Shown: positions 40,766 to 50,492 of the stretch, piece after piece
How the letters are laid out: the number at the start of each line of letters is the position of its first letter
How positions within the stretch are numbered: the first letter of the stretch is position 1
Assembly: GCA_965223835.1 (NCBI GenBank)
Contig: CBDCXQ010000001.1
Location: 620,001-684,000, forward strand
DNA length: 64,000 nt
Reading direction: 5' to 3'
Source of the DNA: CAVYXZ01 sp965223835
Lineage (GTDB): Bacteria; Chloroflexota; Anaerolineae; Aggregatilineales; Phototrophicaceae
Translations under genes and position numbers: made by a program
The notes under the pieces: model-generated
Told to the model about the DNA's origin: nothing
The model's database searches: none
What the model saw: the letters and a program-made list of their open reading frames with translations, nothing else

Positions 40766-42597
40766 CAACAGGGGGAAGTCGCTGGTTCTGGCTGCTGCCC
40801 GTGCTGCTATTGGCTACCGGATTGGCGGCACACAATCTGCAAACCGATGCTTACAGCCCCGACGAAGCTGCTTCGATGATTGTTGCCGGGGGTGCGCATT
40901 ATGGCCCGTTTACACTGGCACAGGCCTGGCAGCGAGTCGCCGAACATTCGCCCGATCAAGCCGTGGGGTTGGCGCTGGTGTTGTCAAGCTGGGGGCGGCT
41001 GGTGGGCTGGAGCGAGTTGGCGACGCGCAGCCTCGCCTTGTTTGCCGGGCTTTTGACGATTGCGCTGGTGTATCGCATCGGCACTGATCTGTTCACCCCG
41101 TTCGCCGGGTTCAGCGCAGCGCTCGTGCTGGCGACCTCTACCTATTTCTTGACCTACATGCATATCATCCGGGTGTTTACGCTGGCCGCCTTGATGGTTT
41201 CCCTGACGTTATGGTGTTATTGGCGGGTGATGCTGGCCGCCCGACCGCCCGGTTGGTTGCCACAATTAGGTCTATTCGTGGGTGGGGTTGGCCTGTTTTA
41301 TACGCACTATTTTGCGACGCTATTTGTTGGTGCACTCGGTATCTATCACCTGCTGCTCGCGCCGCGGTCACGCTGGTGGTGGCGCACGATATGGCTTTTC
41401 CTGCTGGTGTTGATTCTCTTCCTGCCGGAACTGCGCATCTTTATCAGCGGTTACGCGCGGAATCTCGACAATGTACAGGCCGCCGCGCTCGGTCCGGGTC
41501 AGACGGTGCAGCAGCTTGTTTATGTTTTTACGAATGACTTGCCGGTTCAAATACCCGCTGCTTCCGTCTGGCTAAGCATGCCGCTGGCCTTCGTTGTGAT
41601 TTATCTGCGACGCCGCACACCCAATCTAAGTCTGTTAATGGTTTTGCTGCTGGTTTTGCTGGGGTTGATTATTGGTGCGAATCAAATCGTGCGGTTGGTG
41701 ACGCCCGGGCGCATCCGGTATCTCATGCCGTTGTGGCCGCTGCTGGCGCTGTTGTTGGGCGTGGTCATCGGGTGGTTGGCGCGTCAACGGCGCTGGTTGG
41801 GCATGGGTTTCATAGGCGTGTGGCTGTTATTTGGGTTGTGGACTTACCTGACAACGCCCTTCGCCTATCAACTGGACGAATTTTCTCGTTACCCGTTGCA
41901 TCACTTTCAGGTAGAGTGGCAGCAATTTGCCAGCCCAGACGATTTGCTGGTCATTCATGGTTTGGGTTATGGCAATGGCCGTCCGCGTGACTTGTATACT
42001 GGTGATGTACCCCAGCGTATCATCCTGCGTGAAGGCCATACCCTGGAGCACCTGACTGAAACCTTCAACGGGTTCCAGCGCATCTGGACTCTGGTGCAAT
42101 CAAGGCCAGAACTGTTAACCCGTTCTGACTATCAGGCAGTGGCAACTATCCTTGAACGCGACTTCGTTCACTGTTATCAACCCGTGAAGCAGAATCAATT
42201 GCAGGTTGATCTCTATGCACGCTTCGCTGCTTTTTGCCCGACTGAGAATGACTTATGGCAGTTTGGGACGCGTATCGCGATCACTGGTATGGAATCGTTG
42301 GTGGTTGACGACAACCGCTTGATGATCCGAATCGGTTGGTCGGTTGATCGTGATGTCCCCCAAGAATCATATTCCGTTGCCCTGCATTTGTACCAGGGGG
42401 CTGAATTTATATTGGCGGCTGACTATGGCTTGCCGTCCGCACCGTTTGGTGCCGCCGAGTCGCTGGTCGACATCAGCAGCCTGTCACCCGGTAGCTACGC
42501 TGTCAGGGTCGGCGTCTACGATTGGGCGACGCTCCAACATCAATACACCGATACGGGTAGTGCCTTCGTCGAATTAGCAACAATAACGCTCCCCTGA
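40762..42597 (+). CDS. GT-C membrane glycosyltransferase, tandem paralogue 3
   Basis: 611 residues. It retains 'YSPDEAASMIVAGG' (the D-E pair), 'YFLTYMHIIRVFTLAAL', 'GRIRYLMPLWPLLALLLGV' and the beta tail ('VPQESYSVALHLYQGAEF'). It diverges from the other two: the 'HVPGYFFLL' segment became 'QAVGLALVLSSW', and 'HELRMY' became 'HIIRVF', losing the His-Glu-Leu. This may mean a different substrate. It ends the glycan cluster; the 217-base gap after it shows no gene. Confidence 0.78.
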   Translation: MTTGGSRWFWLLPVLLLATGLAAHNLQTDAYSPDEAASMIVAGGAHYGPFTLAQAWQRVAEHSPDQAVGLALVLSSWGRLVGWSELATRSLALFAGLLTIALVYRIGTDLFTPFAGFSAALVLATSTYFLTYMHIIRVFTLAALMVSLTLWCYWRVMLAARPPGWLPQLGLFVGGVGLFYTHYFATLFVGALGIYHLLLAPRSRWWWRTIWLFLLVLILFLPELRIFISGYARNLDNVQAAALGPGQTVQQLVYVFTNDLPVQIPAASVWLSMPLAFVVIYLRRRTPNLSLLMVLLLVLLGLIIGANQIVRLVTPGRIRYLMPLWPLLALLLGVVIGWLARQRRWLGMGFIGVWLLFGLWTYLTTPFAYQLDEFSRYPLHHFQVEWQQFASPDDLLVIHGLGYGNGRPRDLYTGDVPQRIILREGHTLEHLTETFNGFQRIWTLVQSRPELLTRSDYQAVATILERDFVHCYQPVKQNQLQVDLYARFAAFCPTENDLWQFGTRIAITGMESLVVDDNRLMIRIGWSVDRDVPQESYSVALHLYQGAEFILAADYGLPSAPFGAAESLVDISSLSPGSYAVRVGVYDWATLQHQYTDTGSAFVELATITLP

Positions 42598-42814
42598 TTG
42601 TTGCCAGCGCCAATGGCCCAGATGATGACTGTATTTTGTGCAGACTATCTAATCATTCATGAACAAGCTGCCCAATTATGCTATGCTGATAAAAAATATA
42701 GGACAAATTGTGGGGGTGAGGCGGTTTATCCTTAGATTAAGCGTTAAAATGGCAATATCAATACCGTTCAACCGCGTAAGCAGAGCTTGATCGCAAGCGT
42801 AAGGGCAAAATCCA

Positions 42815-43855
42815 ATGACAAAGGCACGCATTCGACCTTCAGATGACTTAAGTGAGGCGACCTTGCTGGAAATGTATTGGTCGATGCTGCTGAGCCGTCG
42901 CCTTGATGAACGGGCCTGGGTGTTGCACCGGCAAGGCAAAATCGTCTTTCACGTCAGTGCATTGGGCCATGAAGCGGCGCAGGTCGCAACCGCGTTTGCT
43001 CTAAATCGCGGTGTCGATTATGTGAACCCCTATTATCGTGATCTGGCAATGTGTCTGGCGCTGGGTTGTCCGCCCATTGATTTTATGATGAGCCTGTTTG
43101 CGAAAAAGGCGGATAAGTGGAGTGGCGCACGCCAGATGCCCAGCCATTTTAATGATGCCAACCTCAATATTATTAGTGGCTCATCAGTGGTCGCGACTCA
43201 AGTACCGCAGACGGTGGGTCTGGCATTCGCAATCAAATATCGTCAGCAAACCGGTGTGGTTGATCCCAACGATCAAACCCTACCCCGTGTTGCGCTGACG
43301 TCACTGGGCGAAGGCTCCACCAGCCAGGGTGAATGGCACGAAGCGATGAACTGGGCGGGGGTTCACAAGCTGCCGTTTATTTGTCTGGTTCAGAATAATA
43401 AATATGCGATTTCGGTGCCGGTTGAAAAGCAGATGGCGGTGCTGGATGTGGCTGATCGCGCGGCGGGTTATGGTGTAGCTGGTGTGGTGGTTGATGGCAA
43501 TGATCTGCTCGCCGTTTATGATGTGATGAAAGCAGCGGTAGAACGCGCCTACAATGGTGATGGTGCGACGCTGGTTGAGGCCAAAACCTACCGCCTGACG
43601 CCGCACTCATCCGACGATGATGACCGCAGTTATCGCAGCCGCGAAGAGGTGGAATTGTGGAAAACGCGCGATCCAATCGTACGTTTCCAGCAGCACTTGT
43701 TAGACACCGGGTTGCTGACCCCGGCAAAAGTGGATGAGTATGAAGCACAGGCAATGGCGGCGGTGAATGCGGCACACAAACAAGCCGAGGCAGCGCCAGA
43801 TCCGGACCCGGCAGATGGCTTTGGAGCGGTATATGCCCCGGCGGAAGGTCAATAA
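42815..43855 (+). CDS. 2-oxoacid dehydrogenase E1 component, alpha subunit
   Basis: 346 residues. The thiamine diphosphate motif is 'LGEGSTSQGEWHEAMNWAG', closing with 'CLVQNNKYAISV'; 'KIVFHVSALGHEAAQVA' and 'RQMPSHF' are typical of the branched-chain type rather than the classical pyruvate type, though acetoin or pyruvate enzymes share them. It decarboxylates a 2-oxoacid with E1-beta and reductively acylates the E2 lipoyl group. AAGGGC precedes the ATG, and the next gene begins three bases after the stop. Confidence 0.9.
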   Translation: MTKARIRPSDDLSEATLLEMYWSMLLSRRLDERAWVLHRQGKIVFHVSALGHEAAQVATAFALNRGVDYVNPYYRDLAMCLALGCPPIDFMMSLFAKKADKWSGARQMPSHFNDANLNIISGSSVVATQVPQTVGLAFAIKYRQQTGVVDPNDQTLPRVALTSLGEGSTSQGEWHEAMNWAGVHKLPFICLVQNNKYAISVPVEKQMAVLDVADRAAGYGVAGVVVDGNDLLAVYDVMKAAVERAYNGDGATLVEAKTYRLTPHSSDDDDRSYRSREEVELWKTRDPIVRFQQHLLDTGLLTPAKVDEYEAQAMAAVNAAHKQAEAAPDPDPADGFGAVYAPAEGQ

Positions 43856-43858
43856 ATC

Positions 43859-44845
43859 ATGACCGAGATGACGTTGATTGACGCACTGCGGCTGGCAATG
43901 GCTGAAGAATTGGAACGTGACCCCCGCGTTTTTATCACCGGGGAAGATGTTGGTGTGCGCGGTGGGGTGTTCCGGGCGACCCAGGGCTTGATTGAGAAAT
44001 ACGGTGAACTGCGGGTGATTGACTCGCCGCTGGCTGAATTGTCGCTGGTCGCTACTGGAATCGGAGCGGCACTGGCTGATCTGCGTCCGATTTGCGAAAT
44101 TCAATTTGCCGATTTTATTCATCCGGCTTTCAATCAGATCGTGAATGAGGCGGCCCGGATGTATTATCGCTCGAATGGCGCGTGGCAGGTGCCGTTAACG
44201 ATTCGCGCCCCTTATGGTGGTGGTGTTGGCGGTGCACTCTATCACAGCCAGAGTGTGGAAGCATTCTTTGCCCATGTGCCGGGCTTGAAGGTTGTCATAC
44301 CGTCAACGCCCTATGATGCAAAGGGATTACTCAAAAGTGCGGTGCGGGACCCCAACCCGGTGTTATTTTTTGAACCGAAAAAGGGCTATCGGTCAATCAA
44401 GGGCGAGGTAGCAGCCGACGATTACACGGTGCCATTAGGACCGGCCCGAATCGCACGTGAGGGCAATGATCTCAGCGTGTTCGCCTATGGCATGATGGCC
44501 CACTATACGGTGTTGGCGGCGGAGCAAGTTGCCAGAAGCGATGGTCTAGATGTCGAAGTGATTGACCTGCGTACCCTGTTGCCCGTGGATAAAGACGCGA
44601 TTGTAAAGTCAGTGAAAAAAACCAGCAAAGCGCTGATCGTTTACGAGGATAACCTGACGCTGGGTTATGGGGCGGAGGTTGCCGCCATCATTGCTGACGA
44701 CTGTTTTGAGTATCTGGATGGTCCGGTGCGACGCCTGGCAGGACCCGATGTTCCCGCGATGCCGTTCAGTCACACGATGCAGGAACATTTTATGCCCAAC
44801 CCGGATAAAATCGCGGCTGCGATACGCGAAATTGCCGCTTACTAA
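43859..44845 (+). CDS. 2-oxoacid dehydrogenase E1 component, beta subunit
   Basis: 328 residues of the transketolase-like beta chain: 'VFITGEDVGVRGGVFRAT', 'IDSPLAELSLVATGIGAA', 'RAPYGGGVGGALYHSQSVEA' and 'ALIVYEDNLTLGYGAEVAA'. It completes the alpha2-beta2 E1. It is tightly packed between E1-alpha and E2 (three and 13 bases), so one transcript is expected. Confidence 0.93.
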   Translation: MTEMTLIDALRLAMAEELERDPRVFITGEDVGVRGGVFRATQGLIEKYGELRVIDSPLAELSLVATGIGAALADLRPICEIQFADFIHPAFNQIVNEAARMYYRSNGAWQVPLTIRAPYGGGVGGALYHSQSVEAFFAHVPGLKVVIPSTPYDAKGLLKSAVRDPNPVLFFEPKKGYRSIKGEVAADDYTVPLGPARIAREGNDLSVFAYGMMAHYTVLAAEQVARSDGLDVEVIDLRTLLPVDKDAIVKSVKKTSKALIVYEDNLTLGYGAEVAAIIADDCFEYLDGPVRRLAGPDVPAMPFSHTMQEHFMPNPDKIAAAIREIAAY

Positions 44846-44858
44846 AGGAGGCCGCGTT

Positions 44859-46121
44859 TTGAAAACTCGAGTCATCATGCCGCAATTGGGCGAAAGCGTT
44901 GTCGAAGGGACGGTCAGTCGCTGGCTCAAACAGCCGGGCGATCCGGTGGCTGAGTATGAAGCGCTGGTCGAGGTGAGCACGGATAAGGTTGATACCGAGA
45001 TTCCGTCTCCGGCTGCGGGTGTGATCCTGGAAATTTTGGTTGAAGCCGGACAGGTCGTTGCTGTCGGGACGCTACTGGCGGTGATCGGTGAAACCGGCGA
45101 TGATGATGGGCCAGATCAACCAATGACACACATCAACGGGAAAGAGCATAAAGGGGTGAGCACTAGCGGACATGTCACCCCGGTCGTGGCGCGGATGGTG
45201 GCGGAACATAATCTTGATCTAGGCCAAATTACAGGAACCGGGCGGGCCGGACGTGTCACCAAAAAAGATGTCCTCGCCTATCTAACGACGCTCGAAACGG
45301 ACGCCGATGTGCCGGCGTGGGAACAGCCGGTCGAGGACGTTGACCTGTTTAATCCAACGGTTGTGTACGGTGCGGAACCCGACGCTATACCGACCAAAGT
45401 TCCATCGCAAACAGCATCTGAAATCTCATTACCAGCCGATACCCCCGGCGAATTGATTGAGCATAGCGCTATGCGGCGACGTATTGCCAAGCACATGGTA
45501 CAGAGCAAATTGCAGACTGCACCGCATGTCACCACCGTGTTTGAGTTTGATATGCACGCGGTTATGCAGCACCGGGCGGCTCATCATGACGCGTATGCCA
45601 AACAGGGCGTGAACCTGACGCTGACCGCCTATTTCGTGCAGGCGACGGTGGCGGCGTTACAAGCGCACCCACGCTTGAACAGCCAGTGGACAGACGAGGG
45701 TCTATTGCTGCATCAGGCACAACACATCGGTGTCGCGGTTGCGTTGGACGATGGCTTGATTGTGCCGGTGATTCGCAACGCGCAAGATTTGAACCTGCTG
45801 GGTTTGGCACGGACAGTCAACGATGTTGCCCGGCGCGCGCGGGCGGGACAGTTGCAACTACATGAGATGCAAGGCGGCACGTTTACGATCAGTAATCACG
45901 GTGTCAGCGGCAGTTTATTGGCTACGCCGATTATCCATCAACCCCAGGCCGCGATTCTCGGTGTGGGTAAAGTCGACCAGCGGGTCAAAGTCATTGACGA
46001 TGCCATTGCCATTCGTCCCCAGTGTTATGTCTCGTTGACCTTTGATCATCGGGCGCTGGATGGTGCGCAAGCTGATGCGTTTATGCGCGCGCTGCAATCC
46101 GCGCTTGAAAATTGGGCTTAG
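44859..46121 (+). CDS. 2-oxoacid dehydrogenase E2, dihydrolipoyllysine acyltransferase
   Basis: 420 residues: a lipoyl domain (lipoylated K44 in 'VEVSTDKVDTEIPSP'), a peripheral-subunit-binding domain around 'TPVVARMVAEHNLDLGQI' to 'VTKKDVLAYL', linkers, and the catalytic acyltransferase domain ending with 'SLTFDHRALDGAQADAFM' (catalytic His and D-G). The start is a TTG at 44859 with a perfect AAAGGAGG seven bases upstream; a much longer in-frame ORF from 44667 would run inside E1-beta and is rejected. E3 is 5 kb away at 50982. Confidence 0.93.
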   Translation: MKTRVIMPQLGESVVEGTVSRWLKQPGDPVAEYEALVEVSTDKVDTEIPSPAAGVILEILVEAGQVVAVGTLLAVIGETGDDDGPDQPMTHINGKEHKGVSTSGHVTPVVARMVAEHNLDLGQITGTGRAGRVTKKDVLAYLTTLETDADVPAWEQPVEDVDLFNPTVVYGAEPDAIPTKVPSQTASEISLPADTPGELIEHSAMRRRIAKHMVQSKLQTAPHVTTVFEFDMHAVMQHRAAHHDAYAKQGVNLTLTAYFVQATVAALQAHPRLNSQWTDEGLLLHQAQHIGVAVALDDGLIVPVIRNAQDLNLLGLARTVNDVARRARAGQLQLHEMQGGTFTISNHGVSGSLLATPIIHQPQAAILGVGKVDQRVKVIDDAIAIRPQCYVSLTFDHRALDGAQADAFMRALQSALENWA

Positions 46122-46216
46122 CTTCCAGCAATTTTTGGCTTTGCTGCGCCCTTGTGTGGCCCCCGCCCTCTGGGTATGATGACCCTCTATTGATTGTAAG
46201 CAGGGAATAATCGTAT

Positions 46217-46954
46217 ATGTCTGACCAACCTGAATTCTACACGCCAGAACGGGTCCTGGTGATCTGTGCGCATGCCGATGATATTGAATTTGGCCTGTCC
46301 GGGTCGGTCGCGCTCTGGACTGCTGGTGGAGCGGAGGTCACATATTGTGTCGTGACTGACAATTCGTCGGGTAGCAATGAACCGGGGATGGATCGTGAGA
46401 CGTTAATCCAGACCCGCATTGAAGAACAGATCGCCTCGGCCAAAGTGGTTGGGGTGGAGGATGTGCGGTTTTTGGGGTATCAGGATGGGATTTTGCAGCC
46501 GACGCTGGAACTGCGCCGTGAGTTGACACGCTTGATTCGCGCTATTCGTCCGCAGATTGTCGTCACATCGGATCCCACGATGGTGATTTCACCCAGCAAC
46601 AATTATATCAATCATCCTGACCACCGGGCCGCAGCCGAGGCGGCGCTGTACGCGACGTTTCCCAGTGCCGAAACGCGCCCCATCTTCCCGGAATTGCTGG
46701 ATGAAGGCTTAGAACCGCACAAAGTCAATTATGTTTATATGAACTTTGGGATGAACGCCAATCTCGTAGTGGACATCACTGAGACGATGGCGCAGAAAGA
46801 AGCGGCGCTGCTATGCCACAAATCGCAATTGGATGAATCGGCAATTAAATTTGTGCGCGAGTACAGCGAGATGATCGGCAAGGAACAAGGGTATCAGTAT
46901 GCCGAAGCCTTCCGGGTTTTGACGCTCAATGCGGTAAATGGTCAGGAAAATTAG
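46217..46954 (+). CDS. PIG-L/LmbE family N-deacetylase
   Basis: 245 residues. The zinc motif 'CAHADDIEFGLSG' is the A-H-P-D-D-E signature with Ala for Pro, and the second His pair is in 'YINHPDHRAAAEA'. Family members remove N-acetyl groups from sugars (GlcNAc-inositol, GlcNAc-malate in mycothiol and bacillithiol synthesis) or from glycolipids. With two DinB proteins in the window, a thiol-cofactor link is conceivable but unproven. AGGGA precedes the start. Confidence 0.85.
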   Translation: MSDQPEFYTPERVLVICAHADDIEFGLSGSVALWTAGGAEVTYCVVTDNSSGSNEPGMDRETLIQTRIEEQIASAKVVGVEDVRFLGYQDGILQPTLELRRELTRLIRAIRPQIVVTSDPTMVISPSNNYINHPDHRAAAEAALYATFPSAETRPIFPELLDEGLEPHKVNYVYMNFGMNANLVVDITETMAQKEAALLCHKSQLDESAIKFVREYSEMIGKEQGYQYAEAFRVLTLNAVNGQEN

Positions 46955-47077
46955 GGGCAATGGGTTCGCAGCGCGCGTAACCTTTGGCGCGATTACACGG
47001 TCTTCAAAGCAGGTATCTTTTGTGTTGGCGGGTATAAACCCGGCTACAATAAACCTAACTCATGTTGAAGGACCGTT

Positions 47078-47839
47078 ATGAAATTAATCAGGATTGTTAT
47101 CCTTATTGCTTTGCTGACTGCAGCCTGCCAGCCCGATGCGACGTCGCAGGAATTGCCAACGCTGGCGGTGCTGCCGTCGTTGACGCCCTCAAGCGAGCCA
47201 GATGCCCCCACGGCAGAGCCAACCATCGCGCCGCCCACCAACACGGTTATTGTGCCGTCCGCCACCGTGACGATTTTGCGGCCAACGGATGTTCCGCAGC
47301 CGACTGTGACGCCGCGCCGCACCGCCACGATAGACCCGACCCAGGCGGCTGCGGTGGCGCTCACGGCTGCGGTTGATCAAGCGCCACGCATCATTACGCT
47401 GACGCCGAATCCTGCTGGCAATGAAGGGCCACCCCAGGTGCTGGCCGATGTCGTCATTACCGAGAGTCAATTTCAGTCTCAGGTTAACGCCGCGATTGCC
47501 GACATATCCAGCATCGAACAGGCCTTCGTCGATTTTCAACCGGATGGCATCTACGTGGATTTGACGGCGCTGGGTGGTCAGGCTTATATTGCCGGTCGGG
47601 TCCAGCTTGACTTGGAACTCGCCGGGGGCTTCGTGGCGATCACAGTTGGCGAAATTGAAACCAATGCGGCGGAAGTTCCCGAAGGCTATCTGCTGGTTGT
47701 GAATGGTGAATTCTTTGCCATGATGATTGATGTACTCGACACGATTTTGAACGAGCGCGTTGGCGAGGAAAATGATCTGGAAAACCTTATTCTCACTGAT
47801 GCGGCGCTGGAAGTCTTCCTGCTCATTCCTGAACAGTAG
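47078..47839 (+). CDS. Putative lipoprotein with Pro/Thr-rich linker
   Basis: 253 residues. The signal peptide ends in a lipobox (ALLTAAC17), then about 70 residues rich in Pro, Thr and Ala, then a folded domain of about 140 residues ('VVITESQFQSQVNAAI', 'DGIYVDLTALGGQAYI', 'GYLLVVNGEFFAMMIDV') with no motif I recognise. The domain pattern, hydrophobic strands with an amphipathic helix, suggests a small alpha/beta lipid- or ligand-binding fold. GAAGGA lies before the ATG. Function unknown. Confidence 0.72.
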   Translation: MKLIRIVILIALLTAACQPDATSQELPTLAVLPSLTPSSEPDAPTAEPTIAPPTNTVIVPSATVTILRPTDVPQPTVTPRRTATIDPTQAAAVALTAAVDQAPRIITLTPNPAGNEGPPQVLADVVITESQFQSQVNAAIADISSIEQAFVDFQPDGIYVDLTALGGQAYIAGRVQLDLELAGGFVAITVGEIETNAAEVPEGYLLVVNGEFFAMMIDVLDTILNERVGEENDLENLILTDAALEVFLLIPEQ

Positions 47840-47910
47840 CTTAAACGCCTGCAGTCAATTTGGGATATGCGCTATCATTGATGGGTGTGACTGTGAGCAA
47901 GTGATGATCT

Positions 47911-50472
47911 ATGACCACCAATGATGTGTTTATCTCATACCGGCGCAAGGATGCGGCTTTTGTCAAACAACTGGCGGCGGCATTCACGACTCAAGGGCAC
48001 GATGTGTGGGTGGATTGGGAAGATATTCCGCCCGGTGTGAGTGATTTCACACGTGAGATTGGCCTGGGCATTGAAGGTGCCAATACGTTTATTGCGGTCC
48101 TGAGTCCCGATTTTTTGGAATCCGAATATTGCCTGAATGAATTGCAATATGCGACCGATCTCAACAAGCGCATCATCCCCATTGTCCATCGTCCGGTCGA
48201 TGATCGGTCTATTCCCGAAGCCGTTCGAACCATAAACTGGGTCTATTTTATCCCCCATGCTGGTCAGTCCAACGAGTTTCCAACGGCATTCAAGGCGCTG
48301 CAACAGGCCATCAACACTGATTATGATTACCTGCGCGAACATACCCGGTTGCTGACCCGTGCCCGCAATTGGGCGACGGCAGACCGTGATGCCAGCTTCC
48401 TGATTTCCGGTGCGGAATTATCTGCTGCTGAAAACTGGTTAGTCGGCGCCGCCCAGCATACACCACCACCGGCTACTATTCATTCGGAATTTATCCTGCA
48501 AAGTCGCCAAGCTCAGACGCGGCGGCAACGGCGGTTGCTCAGTGGGGCTGTAGTATTACTGTTACTGGCGCTGGTGGGGCTGGTGGTGGCGGTGTTAGGT
48601 GGTCTGGAAGCCCGGCGACAGCAGATCATTGCCGAACGCCGTGCCGACGAGTTGTTGAGTCTGGCGGCGGCCAGTGCGGCTGAAGAAGCCGTTGCGGCGG
48701 GTGAACGTTTTACCGGTTTACGACTGGCCCACTTTGCTGGCACATTTATCGAGCAGCCACCGGCACAGGTGCAACAGACGCTGCAACAGATCGCCTACCA
48801 GCCCGGCGCGCGCTACGCATTTTTCGATGATGTCCCGGCAGATCACAGCCTGTATGCCGGTTTGCAACCGGGCGACACCGTGCGCAGTTCAGACCAGAGT
48901 GGCACCTATCTGGTCGCAGACGATGATGACCTGCTCACCGTGCGTAATGCCGACGATCAAATTTTGCTGCGCTTACACAAGCTCTATCGACCGGTTGGCT
49001 TTCCATTGCGCGAGTATGATCCGGCCATCCACCCAGCAGTGCTTGAACGTTATGCCGACAGTGCGCCGCCGCTGGCCCTCAGCCCCGATCAAGCATTTGT
49101 CGCCGTGGGTGGGGAAAGCGTATTTCGCATCGTCAGCAATGACGAATCGGCTGGCGAACTTCAGATACTGGACGGGCACACTTTGCCAGTCGATGGCGTC
49201 CGTTACAGCGCGGATGGTCGCTATCTGGTTTCACGGGCTTCGGCGGATACGCTGATTAACGAATCGCGGATCGATAAGGAATTCTTTGTCTGGGACATGA
49301 GCACGGGGCAGGCTATTTTTCAGTTGGATAAATTCCAGCGTAGTCGTGACCTGTTTGCCATTGCTGAGGATGGGGTTCATCTGCTGTTTATCGAGGATTC
49401 GCCACCCGGTTACACCCTCTGGGATGTCCGAGATAGCCGTTTGCTGGTGAATTTCGCCGGGAGCTTTGGCCCGGTGATGGAGGTATCGTTTACCCCCGAT
49501 GGTGACCATCTCATCGCGGCATCGGTCGCGACGCTACGGATGCGTCCGCCGCGCGAGTATAAAGTCTATGATCTGGCGGGCAATCTGATTAATCAATTTG
49601 GCGGGATTGAGAGCAATCATATCATTGATGCGCCGCTGCTCTTCAGCCCTGATGGTACCGCCGCGTACATTATCGACAACGATGGGCGAATCATTGAAAC
49701 GGATGTCCTGACCGGTGCCGAGACCGTCATTGGCAGTTTGCCGAATACCAACGTCGAAGGCAAAAGCGCCAATGGTCAGTTTGTCGCGATTCGCGATTAT
49801 GAAAACGATGGGATGATTATCTGGGATCTGCAAACGGGTGAAGCACTAACGAATTTCAGCGCTGCCGATATTGGTTTTACGTCGCTCATTAGCAATGATG
49901 GGCGCTTCGTTGCGTCCAGTATCTTCAATGACAACGGCCTGGCAGAACTGGTCGTGTATGATTTGGCCGTGGGGGCAGCAGCAACCTGGTTTGAAGACTA
50001 TGCTGGTGAGTCCGGTTTTGTTGGGGCCATCGCCTTTGCCTTCAGCCCGGATTCCGAGCAACTGCTATATGTGGATAATCAGAGTAATGTGCGTGTAGTG
50101 CAAACGGGAACCTGGGAAATACAAACGCTGATGCGTGGGGTGCCGGGTCGCGTGTCAGATTTGAAGATGAGCACGGACCAACGATTAATCGCCGTTGCTG
50201 GTGAAGCCGGTACCGTTGTTGTTTGGGATGCCGACACCGGCAGCTTATTGCAGCGCCTCGAAGGGGCGGGGGCCGTTTCCAAGCTGAGTATTGCGCCTGA
50301 TGGAACGACGTTGTTGACGGGTGATGAGCGTGGTCAAATACGTCTGTGGCGGTTGTCAGGGACCGGCGATGTACTCACTTGGTTGGCGGACAATCGGGCG
50401 TTGATGCCCATTACCTGCGACGATTTACTCCAGGCAATTGTGATCGTGTCACTGGCAACCTGCCCACTGTGA
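47911..50472 (+). CDS. TIR domain-transmembrane-WD40 repeat protein
   Basis: 853 residues. TIR domain 1-135: 'DVFISYRRKDAAFVKQL', 'HDVWVDWEDIPPG' (BB-loop region) and 'PDFLESEYCLNEL', with E77 at the position of the NADase glutamate. A linker with 'EFILQSRQAQTRRQRR' precedes a single helix at about 209-231, followed by an Ala-rich region and a C-terminal beta-propeller of WD40-like repeats ('DSEQLLYVDNQSNVRV', 'GTTLLTGDERGQIRLW'). Such bacterial TIR proteins can cleave NAD+ in defence or signalling; a defence role here is not shown. No partner nuclease or NTPase is adjacent. Confidence 0.85.
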   Translation: MTTNDVFISYRRKDAAFVKQLAAAFTTQGHDVWVDWEDIPPGVSDFTREIGLGIEGANTFIAVLSPDFLESEYCLNELQYATDLNKRIIPIVHRPVDDRSIPEAVRTINWVYFIPHAGQSNEFPTAFKALQQAINTDYDYLREHTRLLTRARNWATADRDASFLISGAELSAAENWLVGAAQHTPPPATIHSEFILQSRQAQTRRQRRLLSGAVVLLLLALVGLVVAVLGGLEARRQQIIAERRADELLSLAAASAAEEAVAAGERFTGLRLAHFAGTFIEQPPAQVQQTLQQIAYQPGARYAFFDDVPADHSLYAGLQPGDTVRSSDQSGTYLVADDDDLLTVRNADDQILLRLHKLYRPVGFPLREYDPAIHPAVLERYADSAPPLALSPDQAFVAVGGESVFRIVSNDESAGELQILDGHTLPVDGVRYSADGRYLVSRASADTLINESRIDKEFFVWDMSTGQAIFQLDKFQRSRDLFAIAEDGVHLLFIEDSPPGYTLWDVRDSRLLVNFAGSFGPVMEVSFTPDGDHLIAASVATLRMRPPREYKVYDLAGNLINQFGGIESNHIIDAPLLFSPDGTAAYIIDNDGRIIETDVLTGAETVIGSLPNTNVEGKSANGQFVAIRDYENDGMIIWDLQTGEALTNFSAADIGFTSLISNDGRFVASSIFNDNGLAELVVYDLAVGAAATWFEDYAGESGFVGAIAFAFSPDSEQLLYVDNQSNVRVVQTGTWEIQTLMRGVPGRVSDLKMSTDQRLIAVAGEAGTVVVWDADTGSLLQRLEGAGAVSKLSIAPDGTTLLTGDERGQIRLWRLSGTGDVLTWLADNRALMPITCDDLLQAIVIVSLATCPL

Positions 50473-50492
50473 GAAACCCGTTTTGGCACTGC

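Noticed and set aside
44667..44858. N-terminal extension of the E2 gene
   Set aside because: The extension lies inside E1-beta in another frame and has no lipoyl-domain sequence. The TTG at 44859 has a perfect ribosome-binding site and gives the standard E2 N-terminus.
48973..49833. Several 60-100 codon minus-strand ORFs within the TIR-WD40 gene
   Set aside because: They are shadows of a long, motif-rich plus-strand gene with no ribosome-binding sites of their own.
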